64,000 bases of DNA from Stappia sp. ES.058 (GCF_900105595.1 NZ_LT629784.1:3100001-3164000), one strand, 5' to 3'; counted from the stretch's first letter, positions 44,925 through 54,178 are shown. Program-made: numbers and translations. The notes: generated by a model from the letters alone, not told the origin.

Positions 44925-45896
44925 ATGCGGAAAGACGATCATCAATCCCGATCTGCGGGGAAGGCTCCTGAGGGTGACACCGCGGACGACGGCGAAAGAC
45001 GGGTTGGCGTCGAAGTCGAGTTTGGCGGCTTGAATGCGCAGGATGCCGCTCACGTCATCAAGGACTTGCTGGGCGGTGAAATCTCGACAAGGGACGCCCA
45101 TCGATACGAGTTGAAGGGAACGTCGCTTGGCGATATCCGGGTCGAGCTCGATAGCAAGTATGTCCACAGTGGCGACACGGCCTCCGCGTTCGAAAAGAAG
45201 ATGCGCCGGTTCGCCGGCGATGTTTCCGGTTCGATCGTTCCAACAGAACTGGTCACCGACCCGCTGCCGGTCTCGTCGCTTTCAAGGCTGGACACACTGT
45301 TGGACAAACTCGCGAAAGCAGGTGCCGTGGGTACGGAGCAGCCTCATCTGGCCTATGGCGTGCATTTGAATATCGAATGGAAAGACCACGATATCCGGTC
45401 CATCCTCCGGGTCCTGCAGGCGTATCTCCTGATGGCTCCTGCGCTTCGCATGGACATCGAGCCCGACACGACCCGCACGCTGCTTCCCTTCATCGGCCGG
45501 TTCCCCAAGGACTATGAAGCAAAGGTGCTCGATCCCGATTACAACCCGGATTTCGGGCAGTTCGTCGCGGATTACTGCGAGGCAAACCCGACCAAGAACC
45601 GTGAGCTGGATCTTCTCCCGCTCCTTGCCTCCATTGACGAAGGCACGGTCGAGAACGCATTGAAGGAAAAGCCTGCCGCAGTCCGCCCGGCGTTTCACTA
45701 CCGGCTTCCCAACTCCCTGATCGGGGCCGACGATTGGTCGATCCTGAAGGAATGGGAGCGGTGGCTTTGCGTGGAAATGCTGGCAAACGATGAAGACAAT
45801 CTTCTGAAGGGCTTGAGCGACGTCCGCGACCGGCGCGGATCGCACGATCCCGTCGGGACGCTCAGGCGGATGTTCGCCAGGGTGATTGGCAAATGA
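44925..45896 (+). CDS. Amidoligase (GCS-like fold, Amidoligase_2)
   Basis: 323-aa enzyme of the amidoligase family related to glutamate-cysteine ligase/glutamine synthetase folds. The signature VGVEVEFGGLN (residues 27-37) holds the two metal-binding Glu; YELKGTSLGDIRVELDSKY (about 55-73) and HLAYGVHLNIEW (about 145) complete the active-site pattern. The family joins amines to carboxylates with ATP. ATG 44925 has AAAGG upstream and fits the EcfG promoter. Its stop overlaps the start of a glutamine-amidotransferase gene, a partner known for this family. Substrates are unknown. Confidence 0.87.
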   Translation: MRKDDHQSRSAGKAPEGDTADDGERRVGVEVEFGGLNAQDAAHVIKDLLGGEISTRDAHRYELKGTSLGDIRVELDSKYVHSGDTASAFEKKMRRFAGDVSGSIVPTELVTDPLPVSSLSRLDTLLDKLAKAGAVGTEQPHLAYGVHLNIEWKDHDIRSILRVLQAYLLMAPALRMDIEPDTTRTLLPFIGRFPKDYEAKVLDPDYNPDFGQFVADYCEANPTKNRELDLLPLLASIDEGTVENALKEKPAAVRPAFHYRLPNSLIGADDWSILKEWERWLCVEMLANDEDNLLKGLSDVRDRRGSHDPVGTLRRMFARVIGK

Positions 45897-46600
45897 AAGC
45901 ACTGATCGGTGTCTCGACATCGGCCCGCGGCGGCTGGCGCTCGTTCCTTGCAATCCGCTTTGCGCTGTGGCGTGCAGGCGGAAAGGCGGTGCGCATCACG
46001 CCCGACAGGCCGGTGGATCTCGATCGTCTCGACGGGCTCGTGGCCGGGGGCGGGGATGACATCAGTGCAACGCTTTATGGCGGCGAACTGGTGCCGGACG
46101 TTCGCATCGACCCGCAACGCGATGCACTTGAAATGGAGTTGATCCAGTCTGCGGTATCTCGTGGATTGCCGGTTCTCGGCATTTGTCGCGGCTCGCAGAT
46201 GATCAATGTCGCCCTGGGCGGGACGCTGCACGCCAATATCTGGGATTTCTACGAAGGTGCACCGCGACTTCGCACCGTCTTGCCACGCAAGTCGATCAAG
46301 ATGTCTCCCGGTTCGGTTCTGGCATCGATCCTCAAATGTGACGAGTGCAAGGTCAACGCACTGCATCATCAATCCGTGAAGGATCTCGGGCCGGGGTTGG
46401 AGGTCAGTGCAAGGGATGGATCCGGCATCGTGCAAGCGATCGAGGCCGTCTCCGGATCCGGTGTCCTTGGCGTGCAATGGCATCCGGAGTTGATGCCCTT
46501 TTCCGCCAGCCAGCGGCACTTGTTTGCCTGGTTCGTGCAGCAGGCCAGCCGTCCTCGCCACGCGACCGCCGAGGGCGGAGACGCGCGCTCGCCCGCGTGA
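45893..46600 (+). CDS. Class I glutamine amidotransferase-like / gamma-glutamyl hydrolase (peptidase C26)
   Basis: 235-aa protein of the peptidase C26 family. AGGGDDISATLYGGE (about 51-65), nucleophile Cys98 in GICRGSQMINV, NALHHQSV (about 155-162), and His197/Glu199 in VQWHPEL form the full triad context. Related enzymes (PuuD) hydrolyse gamma-glutamyl amides. It is translationally coupled to the amidoligase (ATGA overlap), so it may supply ammonia or trim/reverse the amide product. Cytoplasmic, no signal peptide. Confidence 0.88.
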   Translation: MKALIGVSTSARGGWRSFLAIRFALWRAGGKAVRITPDRPVDLDRLDGLVAGGGDDISATLYGGELVPDVRIDPQRDALEMELIQSAVSRGLPVLGICRGSQMINVALGGTLHANIWDFYEGAPRLRTVLPRKSIKMSPGSVLASILKCDECKVNALHHQSVKDLGPGLEVSARDGSGIVQAIEAVSGSGVLGVQWHPELMPFSASQRHLFAWFVQQASRPRHATAEGGDARSPA

Positions 46601-46658
46601 CCGGTCTTTTCCCGCACCGGCGCGCACCGGGTCTCCCCCGGTTTGTGCCCTGCCCCGC

Positions 46659-47771
46659 TCAACAGCCCTGAAGCGCGGCCGTCAGCGCGTTTGCATCCAG
46701 TGCCTTGCAGACCCGGCCGGCCGGCCGGGCCATCGGCACGTCTTCGGCGGCCAGCATGGCATTGAGGATCGCCTCGTCGACGGCCTCCACCGCCGCCATG
46801 TAGACGGGGTCGAGGAACTCGTCGTTGAGCGAGGTCATCGTCTTGAACGGGCCGCTCAACTGCGGCAGATCCATCTCGTTGGCCGTACTGAACGCAAGAA
46901 AGATATCGCCGGAGTTGTTGCCGCCAGGTGTTCCGCCGCGGCCTATCCCGATGGAACCCCGGCGGGCGAGACGGTCGAGCTGCGAGGGAATCAGGGGAAG
47001 GTCCGTCGCGATCACCGCGATGATCGAGCCGCGTTCGGTTTCGAAGTCCGGCAGTCGGTCTTCGCGCATCGTCTCGCCGACCGGCTTGCCAAGCACCCTC
47101 AACCAGGGTCTGAGACCGTGGTTCGCCTGCACGAGCGCGCCTAAGGTGTAGCTCCTGCCGTCCACCTCGATCACGCGCGAGGCGGTTCCGGTGCCCCCCT
47201 TGTATTCGTAACAGACCATGCCGGCTCCACCGCCGACATTGCCTTCCTGCACCGGCCCGCCCCTGGCGCTGGCGAGCGCCTTGAGGGCATGCTCCGGCCG
47301 CACGTGGAGCCCGTTGATGTCATTGAGCGCGCCATCGTAGGTTTCCGCCACGACCGGCATGGCCCACACATGATTGTTTTCCCAGGTTGTACGATAGGTG
47401 TCGAGGATCCAGCGAACCGCCCCTTCATGTGCGGCGCCAACGCTATGGGTGTTTGTGATCAGCACCGGACCGACGAAATAACCGCCATCGCGCACCCAGT
47501 GACTTCCGGTCATCTCGCCATTGCCGTTGAGTGCGTGAATGCCGGCGAAGACAGGACGGGGAGTGCTGTCATTGCCACGCGGGAGGATTGCCGTAACCCC
47601 GGTTTGAACCGGCAGGCCATTGGTTGCCAGCGCCGGGTCGCGGTGGGAGGACAGCGTCTCGAACCCGACCAGAATGCCGGACACATCGGTGATGGCATTG
47701 TGTTGGCCCGGCATTCCCGGGAGTGACAGACCGAGGTCGCGGGCGCGTTTCTTGTGCATGAAGTTACTCAT
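46659..47771 (-). CDS. P1-family (S58) aminopeptidase, DmpA/BapA-like
   Basis: 370-aa N-terminal-nucleophile hydrolase. ITDVSGILVG near the start, GSHWVRDGGYFVGPVLITNTHSVG in the middle (from GSHW to HSVG), and the autocatalytic site GGNNSGDIFLAFS, where cleavage before the Ser gives the beta-chain with Ser as nucleophile. The family includes L-aminopeptidase/D-esterase DmpA and beta-peptidyl aminopeptidases. The ATG at 47771 overlaps the stop of the permease, so it is co-translated with a polyamine-type importer. No signal peptide; it acts in the cytoplasm on imported peptides or amides. Confidence 0.9.
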   Translation of the reverse strand: MSNFMHKKRARDLGLSLPGMPGQHNAITDVSGILVGFETLSSHRDPALATNGLPVQTGVTAILPRGNDSTPRPVFAGIHALNGNGEMTGSHWVRDGGYFVGPVLITNTHSVGAAHEGAVRWILDTYRTTWENNHVWAMPVVAETYDGALNDINGLHVRPEHALKALASARGGPVQEGNVGGGAGMVCYEYKGGTGTASRVIEVDGRSYTLGALVQANHGLRPWLRVLGKPVGETMREDRLPDFETERGSIIAVIATDLPLIPSQLDRLARRGSIGIGRGGTPGGNNSGDIFLAFSTANEMDLPQLSGPFKTMTSLNDEFLDPVYMAAVEAVDEAILNAMLAAEDVPMARPAGRVCKALDANALTAALQGC

Positions 47772-48598
47772 TTTTTCCGGGACCGCAGATAGAGACCGAC
47801 CGATGCGATCACGAAGGACGACAGCAGCATGATCGTGGCGATCGCGTTGATTTCCGGTTTGATGCCCCTGCGCAGCATTCCGTAGATGTGAACCGGCAAG
47901 GTGGTGGAATCGACGCCAGAGATGAAATAGGTGATCACCAGGTCGTCCATCGAAATGATGAAGGCGAGCATCGCCCCGCCAATGACGCCGGGGGCGATCA
48001 TCGGCAGGGTGACCCGCCTGAAGGTGGTCCAGCCGTCGGCCCCGAGGTCGGCGGAGGCTTCTTCCAGGCTCTCGTCCATATCCGCAAGACGGGCGCTCAC
48101 GACCACGAAGACATAGCTGCACAGGAAGGTCGTGTGACCGATCACGATCGTCTGGAGTCCGAGGCTGAAGCCGAAGGAAACGAAGAAAATCAACAAGGCG
48201 ATGCCAAGAATGATGTCCGGCATGATCATCGGCATGAACATCAGCGCCCTGTAGAAGGCTTTCAGCCGGAAGCGGAACCGGGCGACGGCAAGCGCGACCG
48301 CCGTTCCGAAGATCGTGGCAAGCAGCGTCGTCAGGAACGCCACGGTCAGACTGTTCAAGACGGCATTGTAGAGCTGGGCCGTCGATTCAACATAGAGCGT
48401 CTGCTCGTTCAGCGTGGTGGGGAAGCCGAAGATCGTGCGGTACCAGTCGAACGTGAACCCGTCCCAGATCATCATGTTGACCGGGTTCGCATTGAACGAG
48501 AACACCACGATCAGAAGGATCGGCACATAGATGAACGTTAGGAAAAGCCACCCGTAAACGGACAGGAAGAAAGAGCCGGGACGGAACCGGGTTTTCAT
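47768..48598 (-). CDS. Polyamine-type ABC transporter permease, PotC-like
   Basis: 276-aa permease with six helices. The EAA loop LEEASADLGADGWTTFRRVTLPMI-type sequence is near residue 185, followed by SMDDLVITYFISG, characteristic of PotC/YdcV-type spermidine/putrescine permeases. ATG 48598 overlaps the PotB-like stop. Part of the leftward operon potD-A-B-C plus P1 peptidase. Confidence 0.9.
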   Translation of the reverse strand: MKTRFRPGSFFLSVYGWLFLTFIYVPILLIVVFSFNANPVNMMIWDGFTFDWYRTIFGFPTTLNEQTLYVESTAQLYNAVLNSLTVAFLTTLLATIFGTAVALAVARFRFRLKAFYRALMFMPMIMPDIILGIALLIFFVSFGFSLGLQTIVIGHTTFLCSYVFVVVSARLADMDESLEEASADLGADGWTTFRRVTLPMIAPGVIGGAMLAFIISMDDLVITYFISGVDSTTLPVHIYGMLRRGIKPEINAIATIMLLSSFVIASVGLYLRSRKK

Positions 48599-49530
48599 CG
48601 GACTTCCTCCTCGTTCGGCTGTTTTATCTCCGCCTGGCTGTCCTCGCGCGACAGGATCCTGACGTAGATCATCAGCAGCACAAGCACGGCAGCCATGACC
48701 ATCATCCCCAGCGCCGCACCGAACGGCCAGTTCCGGGCGGACAGGAATTGCTGCTCGATCAGGTTTCCGATCATGACGACCCGGGCGCCGCCCAGAAGCG
48801 AGGGCACGATGAAATTGCCAAGGCTCGGGATGAAGACGATGATCGAACCGCCGATGATGCCGGGCAGTGTCATCGGCAGGACCACCCGCAGGAAGGTCTG
48901 CAGCGCATTGGCGCCGAGATCCTGGGATGCCTCGACAAGATTCCCGTCGAGCTTTTCGATGCTGGAATAGAGCGGCAGGAACATGAAGGGGATGAAGACG
49001 TAGGTCATCCCGATGACCACCGCCATGTCGGTGAAGATGATGTCCAGCGGCTGATCGACCAGCCCCGTGCCCAGAAGGGCCTGATTGAGAAATCCGGTCG
49101 GCCGCAGAATGAGAACCCAGGCGAACAGGCGCACGATCAGGCTGATGAAGAACGGCAGGGTAATCAGGAAGATGAAGAAATTCTTCCAGCGTTCCGGCTG
49201 GCGGGCCACCCAGAAGGCAAATGGATAACAGATCACGAGGCAGGTCAGCACCGTGGTACCGGCGAGCCAGACGGACCTGAAGAAGATCGAGATGTAGACC
49301 GGATCGAACTGATCGTAGCGTGTATCCGCCCAGCCGAGGATCCGACCGTAGTTGAGATGGGAAAAGACCCACTCGACCCCGCCGTAGAGGCCCGGCGTGA
49401 GGAAGGTATAGACCATCATGATGCTCAGCGGGCCGAGAAAGAAGATGGCCAGAAACACCGTGGGAGCCGACAGCAGTCCGTAGAGACTGAGGGCTCGCCT
49501 GGCTTTCAGTGAGCTGGGGTGCACTGTCAT
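48595..49530 (-). CDS. Polyamine-type ABC transporter permease, PotB-like
   Basis: 311-aa permease with six helices; VEASQDLGANALQTFLRVVLP is the EAA loop near residue 215 and FIPSLGNFIVPSLLGG follows as in PotB. Partner of the PotC-like protein. Start overlaps the ATPase stop (ATGA), end overlaps the PotC-like start. Confidence 0.9.
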   Translation of the reverse strand: MTVHPSSLKARRALSLYGLLSAPTVFLAIFFLGPLSIMMVYTFLTPGLYGGVEWVFSHLNYGRILGWADTRYDQFDPVYISIFFRSVWLAGTTVLTCLVICYPFAFWVARQPERWKNFFIFLITLPFFISLIVRLFAWVLILRPTGFLNQALLGTGLVDQPLDIIFTDMAVVIGMTYVFIPFMFLPLYSSIEKLDGNLVEASQDLGANALQTFLRVVLPMTLPGIIGGSIIVFIPSLGNFIVPSLLGGARVVMIGNLIEQQFLSARNWPFGAALGMMVMAAVLVLLMIYVRILSREDSQAEIKQPNEEEVR

Positions 49531-50633
49531 CCTGCGGTGCCCTCCGCAGCGATCAGGTGTACCCCCTCATGGGGCACAAAGAGATCGATGGTCTCGCCGG
49601 GCGCAAATCGGGATGCGTCCGTTTGTGCCCGGACGGTTGCGCGAAACGGCGGCAAGCCGTCACGCAGCACCACAATCTGGTAATCCGTGCCGATGAAGTA
49701 GCTCTGCGAGATCGTGCCGCTGATCGCCTGCCCCGATGCCCCCTCGCTCAGGGACGCAACGACGCTTTCAGGACGGATCAGGACCTTGACGGCCGCGCCC
49801 GTGTCCAGGCCGCCGCGCCGACAGCCCTTCAGGACGGTGCCATCGCTCAACCGCACATCGCAGGTCTCACCGCCCGTCGAGACGATCGTTCCCGGAAGCA
49901 GATTGCTTTCGCCGATGAAGCGGGCAACGAACTCGTTTTTCGGGTAGCGATAAAGCGCTTCCGGCGCGTCGAGCTGCTGGATCCTGCCGCCCTCCAGAAC
50001 CGCGATCCGGTCCGACATCACCAGCGCTTCTTCCTGGTCATGCGTCACGAAGATGAAGGTAATGCCCAGTTCGTCCTGCAGGCCTTTCAGCTCCTCCTGC
50101 ATTTTGTGGCGCAGGTTCTTGTCGAGAGCCGACAGCGGCTCATCAAGGAGCAGAACCTTCGGTCGCGCGACGAGGGAGCGAGCAAGGGCGACGCGCTGCT
50201 GCTGGCCGCCGGACAATTGCCCGATCCGCCGCTCGCCCAGCGCGCTCAGACCGACCATGTCCAGCATGTCGCCGACGCGCTTGCGGATGTCCGTCTTGTC
50301 GACCCCGGCAACCTCAAGACTGTAGGAAACATTGCGGGCGACGCTTAGGTGCGGAAACAGCGCATATCGCTGGAACACGGTGTTGACGGGCCGCTTGTGC
50401 GCAGGCCGGCTACCCATGCCCTCGCCCTCGATATAGATCTCGCCGGCATCGAGGTCCTCGAACCCGCTGACGGCGCGCAGCATGGTGGTCTTGCCGCAAC
50501 CGGAGGGGCCAAGAAGGGTGACGAATTCGTTGTGGGCGATGGTGAGAGAGACGTCTCGCAGGGCATGGATCCTGCCGCCCTCGGGCGCATCGAAACTCTT
50601 GGATGCGCTTTCGATCTTCAAAACAGCGGACAT
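49527..50633 (-). CDS. Polyamine-type ABC transporter ATP-binding protein, PotA-like
   Basis: 368-aa ATPase. Walker A GPSGCGKTT, VFQRYALFPHLSV Q-loop, LSGGQQQRVALARSL signature, Walker B VLLLDEPLSALD and switch His in VTHD. The C-terminal TOBE-type domain (about 285-368) is standard for PotA. ATG 50633 (MSAVLKIE) has GGAG upstream; a longer open frame is unlikely. Follows the binding-protein gene after a hairpin. Confidence 0.92.
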   Translation of the reverse strand: MSAVLKIESASKSFDAPEGGRIHALRDVSLTIAHNEFVTLLGPSGCGKTTMLRAVSGFEDLDAGEIYIEGEGMGSRPAHKRPVNTVFQRYALFPHLSVARNVSYSLEVAGVDKTDIRKRVGDMLDMVGLSALGERRIGQLSGGQQQRVALARSLVARPKVLLLDEPLSALDKNLRHKMQEELKGLQDELGITFIFVTHDQEEALVMSDRIAVLEGGRIQQLDAPEALYRYPKNEFVARFIGESNLLPGTIVSTGGETCDVRLSDGTVLKGCRRGGLDTGAAVKVLIRPESVVASLSEGASGQAISGTISQSYFIGTDYQIVVLRDGLPPFRATVRAQTDASRFAPGETIDLFVPHEGVHLIAAEGTAG

Positions 50634-50660
50634 GGAAGCTCCGGATGGAATGGGGGAGGA

Positions 50661-50683
50661 TGCACGGCCCAAAGGGCCGTGCA
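50661..50683. other. Intercistronic hairpin between PotD- and PotA-like genes
   Basis: TGCACGGCCC and its complement around AAA make a 10-bp perfect stem with no T-run. It probably protects the binding-protein mRNA 3' end or attenuates downstream expression. Confidence 0.6.
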
Positions 50684-50708
50684 GGCAAAACCCAAACGGG
50701 ATGTGAGC

Positions 50709-51755
50709 CTACTGAGCGGTCTTAACCCGCACCCACTCGCTGTTGTAGAGCTGAAGATCGCGGCCCAGGTCCTCGAAGATCTGCAGCTTGTCCATCACGT
50801 CCTGCGGCGGATAGATGGTCTCGTTGTTGGCGATGTCTTCGGGGATGAACTCCATCGCCGCCCGGTTGGCCGTGCCGTTGAGCTGCTGCTCGACGTTCAG
50901 CGCGGCGATTTCCGGCTGCAGATAGTAGCGCAGGAACGTGTTGGCGTTGTCCATGTTCGGCGCGCTTTTCAGCACGCACATGTCTTCCTGGTACATGGTC
51001 GCGCCTTCCTCGGGAATGACATAGGCCAGAACATCCGGGGCCTGCTGGACGAAAATGTTCGCACCGACATACCAATGGGCGGCGGCGACATCGCCTGCCT
51101 GAACCAGCGGCACGCTGTCGTAGGTGAAGGCGCTGACGTTGCCCTTGCGTTCAAGAATGTAATCGGCGGCGGCCTTGATCTCTGCGGGGTCGGTGGAGTT
51201 CACCGACGTGCCGTTCATGATATGGCCGATGCCGATGGTTTCGCGCAGGTCATCGAGCAGAATGACCTTCTTGTCCTCGTCGGCGAGCGCGAAGAAATCC
51301 GCCCAGCCCTCGATCTTGTCGACCTTCTGCTTGTTGTAGACGATACCGACGGTGCCCCAGGAATAGGGCAGGCAGTATTCCGCTTTCGGATCCGTTTCGG
51401 CCCGGATGAATTGCGGATCGATGTTCTCGAAGGCCGGATCGCTGCCGATGCCGGTTTTGGCAAGCAGACCGAGCTGGAACATGATGTCGTGCATGTGCAC
51501 CGACGGAAAGACGATGTCGTATCCGGTCGCGCCCGCCTGGATCTTGGCGAGCATCTCCTCGTTGGAGCCATAGGTGTCCAGATTGACCTTGATCCCGGTT
51601 TCCTCGGTGAAGCGGGTCAGGACTTCCGGATTGATGTAGTCGCCCCAGTTGTAAAGGTTGAGTTCTCCGTCGGCCCTGGCGGAGACCGCCGTCGCCGTTA
51701 GTGCCGCAACCATCACCGCTGTTGTGGCGGCTCGCTTGATCGTTTTGTGAGTCAT
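50709..51755 (-). CDS. Polyamine-type periplasmic binding protein, PotD/PotF-like
   Basis: 348-aa binding protein. Signal peptide MTHKTIKRAATTAVMVAALT ends near ARAD; mature start GELNLYNWGDYINPEVL is the PotD signature, and YDIVFPSVHMHDIM and GWADFFALADEDKKV follow. Acidic and aromatic residues for binding polyamines are expected (e.g. Trp in NWGDY). GGGGATGAG precedes the ATG. First gene of the operon that ends with a P1 peptidase. Ligand may be putrescine, spermidine or a related amine. Confidence 0.92.
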   Translation of the reverse strand: MTHKTIKRAATTAVMVAALTATAVSARADGELNLYNWGDYINPEVLTRFTEETGIKVNLDTYGSNEEMLAKIQAGATGYDIVFPSVHMHDIMFQLGLLAKTGIGSDPAFENIDPQFIRAETDPKAEYCLPYSWGTVGIVYNKQKVDKIEGWADFFALADEDKKVILLDDLRETIGIGHIMNGTSVNSTDPAEIKAAADYILERKGNVSAFTYDSVPLVQAGDVAAAHWYVGANIFVQQAPDVLAYVIPEEGATMYQEDMCVLKSAPNMDNANTFLRYYLQPEIAALNVEQQLNGTANRAAMEFIPEDIANNETIYPPQDVMDKLQIFEDLGRDLQLYNSEWVRVKTAQ

Positions 51756-51840
51756 TGCTCATCCCCTGGATTTATTGCCCGGCGCCTGTGATTGGTCCGG
51801 GTTGCGGAATACAGGAGATTTAATTATGACATTTCAGTCA

Positions 51841-51860
51841 AATGTTATTTTTCTAACATT
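51841..51860. promoter_or_regulatory. Palindromic operator candidate before the RpiR gene
   Basis: AATGTTA (51841-51847) and TAACATT (51854-51860) with a 6-nt spacer, 12 bp before the RpiR start and in the region divergent to the potD-like gene. Suitable as an RpiR binding site controlling both directions. Confidence 0.5.
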
Positions 51861-51871
51861 CTGGAGGAGTC

Positions 51872-52741
51872 ATGGAGTCGGGTTTTTCATCTTTTCCGCT
51901 TGCGAAATTTGACGAGTTTATCAAGCGTTTACAGGAAGAAACGCCGAAATTGCCCAAACAGGAGGCGCGCCTCGCACAGTTTATCAGCCTCAATATTTCG
52001 TCGCTCGGACTGGAAACGGGGAAGTCACTCGCCGGCAAGGCAGGTGTCTCCGAGGTGACCGTCGGTCGGCTTCTCAGGCGTCTTGGCTGCGATGGAATGA
52101 AGGGGCTGAAGCAGCTGTTGCGCGAACATTATTCGGTCACCACGGCGTCGTTCGTGTCGGACGGAGACATTCCGGACCGCTACCAGCAGACCCATGAAGC
52201 GGAAGTGCAGGCCCTGACCAGCGTCTTCATCCAGACCGGCGGACGGAACTGGGAGACCATCACGCGTCTGTTGAGTGGATCCGAGCGGATCTATGTCACC
52301 GGGTTTCAGTCGGTGCGCGGGCTCGTCGAGGATTTTCACCGGCGGCTTGCCCTTGCCCGGCGGGACGTGTTTTTCCTCTCCGCGCATGACGATATGCTGG
52401 TGGAATGGTTGGCGCCCGATCCACAAGAGGCCGCGAAATCCTGCCTGATCCTTGTGGATGTGGTTCCATATGCGACGGAGACGGTGAAACTCGCCCGGCT
52501 CGCCAAGGAGCAGGGACGCGCGATCATCGTGGTATCGGACGAGTATTGCCACTGGAGCCGGGACCTGGCGGATGCGGCCATCTATGCCCCCTCCAGAACC
52601 GGCCTATACCTGGAATCGACGATCGGGATCGTTGCCGCACTGAGCCTTGTTGTCGACGCCGCCGCCACCGGCAATCCGGAGGAATCCGGCCGCCGGCTCG
52701 CCGAGTGGAAAGCCAATTCAAAACGCCTTGGTATTTTCTAG
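51872..52741 (+). CDS. MurR/RpiR-family transcriptional regulator
   Basis: 289-aa regulator: N-terminal HTH_6 (LPKQEARLAQFISLNISSLG, SLAGKAGVSEVTVGRLLRRLG; residues about 25-75) and a SIS domain (about 125-265; ERIYVTGFQSVRG, CLILVDVVPYATETVKLARL) typical of phosphosugar-binding regulators, though members linked to amine uptake are known. GGAGGAG lies 2 nt before the ATG. Divergent from the PotD-like operon and its likely regulator. Confidence 0.88.
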   Translation: MESGFSSFPLAKFDEFIKRLQEETPKLPKQEARLAQFISLNISSLGLETGKSLAGKAGVSEVTVGRLLRRLGCDGMKGLKQLLREHYSVTTASFVSDGDIPDRYQQTHEAEVQALTSVFIQTGGRNWETITRLLSGSERIYVTGFQSVRGLVEDFHRRLALARRDVFFLSAHDDMLVEWLAPDPQEAAKSCLILVDVVPYATETVKLARLAKEQGRAIIVVSDEYCHWSRDLADAAIYAPSRTGLYLESTIGIVAALSLVVDAAATGNPEESGRRLAEWKANSKRLGIF

Positions 52742-52796
52742 TAACAGGAATCCGGAAAGCGCCCGCCTCTTTCAAGGCACGGCGCTTCGGGAGCGA

Positions 52797-54137
52797 TCAC
52801 GCCACGTCGGCGAGAACCTTGCGCACCGTGTCGACCATCTCGTCGATATGCGCGTCTTCCAGAATGAGCGGCGGCGAAAGGGCGATGATTTCACCGGTGA
52901 CGCGGATCAGCAACCCGGCCTCGAAGCACTTCACGAAGACCTCATGGGCGCGCTTGCCGACCGCCCCGTCGCGAGACTCCAGTTCAATTCCGGCAATGAG
53001 GCCGAGATTGCGGATATCCTTGACGTGGCGCGCATCGCGCAAGGAATGCATCCTGGTCTCCCAGACACCGGCCATCTCTGCGCCGCGTGTCAAAAGGCCG
53101 TGCTGTTCATAGACATCAAGCGTGGCAAGGCCGGCCGCGCATGCCGCCGGATGGCCGGAATATGTGTAGCCATGGAAGAGTTCGATGGTGTCGTCCGGAC
53201 CGTTCATGAATGCATCATGGACATGGTCCTTCGCAAAGACCGCGCCCATCGGAATGACGCCGTTCGTCAGTCCCTTCGCCGTGGTGAAGAGATCCGGCGT
53301 CACGCCGAAGTAATCGGCTGCGAAGGGCGTTCCCAGCCGCCCGAAGCCGGTGATGACCTCGTCGAAGATCAGCAGGATGCCGTGCCGGTCGCAGATCGCC
53401 CGCAGGCGCTCCAGATAACCCTTGGGCGGGACAAGCACACCGGTGGATCCCGCCACCGGTTCCACGATGACGGCGGCGATTGTTTCCGCCCCGTGAAGCG
53501 CGACGATGCCTTCCAGATCGTCGGCAAGCTCCGCGCCGTGCTCCGGCTGCCCCTTGCTGAAGGCATTCCGGGACAGATCATGCGTATGCCGCAGATGGTC
53601 GACGCCCGTCAGCAGCGAGCCGAAATGGCGGCGGTTGTTGACGATGCCGCCCACCGAGATGCCCCCGAAGCCGACGCCGTGGTACCCGCGTTCACGGCCG
53701 ATCAACCGCGTGCGGGAACTGTCTCCGCGCGCCCGGTGATAGGCGAGCGCCATCTTGAGCGCCGTGTCGACCGATTCCGAGCCCGACCCGGTGAAGAAGA
53801 CGCGGTTGAAGCCGTCCGGCGCAACGGCCTTGAGGCGCTCCGCGAATTCGAACGCAATCGGGTGGCCCATCTGAAACGACGGCGCGAAATCGAGCGCATC
53901 AAGCTGACGCGCAACCGCGTCGGTGATTTCCCTGTAGCCATGGCCGGCATTGCAACACCAAAGGCCCGCCGTGCCATCGAGCACGCTGCGATCATCGTCG
54001 CTCCGGTAGTGCATGCCCCGCGCCGACACGAGCATACGAGGACTTTCCTTGAACTGCCGGTTGGCGGTGAATGGCATCCAGTAGGCTTCAAGAGGCTGAT
54101 TGGTGCGGGGTGTGGTGGCAGACGCGGTCGTGGTCAT
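52797..54137 (-). CDS. Class III omega-aminotransferase (beta-alanine:pyruvate type)
   Basis: 446-aa PLP enzyme. YWMPFTANRQFK near residue 19 and DGTAGLWCCNAGHGYREI (54-71) are typical of beta-alanine--pyruvate aminotransferases (BauA/OAPT). FDE at 258-260 and Lys288 in TTAKGLTNG bind PLP. ATG 54137 has GGAGGA 5 nt upstream; a longer open frame is not supported. Divergent from a PuuR-like regulator and adjacent to the polyamine-type importer. It may remove amino groups from putrescine derivatives or beta-alanine. Confidence 0.9.
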   Translation of the reverse strand: MTTTASATTPRTNQPLEAYWMPFTANRQFKESPRMLVSARGMHYRSDDDRSVLDGTAGLWCCNAGHGYREITDAVARQLDALDFAPSFQMGHPIAFEFAERLKAVAPDGFNRVFFTGSGSESVDTALKMALAYHRARGDSSRTRLIGRERGYHGVGFGGISVGGIVNNRRHFGSLLTGVDHLRHTHDLSRNAFSKGQPEHGAELADDLEGIVALHGAETIAAVIVEPVAGSTGVLVPPKGYLERLRAICDRHGILLIFDEVITGFGRLGTPFAADYFGVTPDLFTTAKGLTNGVIPMGAVFAKDHVHDAFMNGPDDTIELFHGYTYSGHPAACAAGLATLDVYEQHGLLTRGAEMAGVWETRMHSLRDARHVKDIRNLGLIAGIELESRDGAVGKRAHEVFVKCFEAGLLIRVTGEIIALSPPLILEDAHIDEMVDTVRKVLADVA

Positions 54138-54178
54138 GGTGGTCCTCCTCGTTGACTGCAGTGAGCACCGAACCCCGG

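Noticed and set aside
47772..48122. Upstream extension of the P1 peptidase frame
   Set aside because: It lies in the PotC-like permease gene in another frame; the family start fits 47771.
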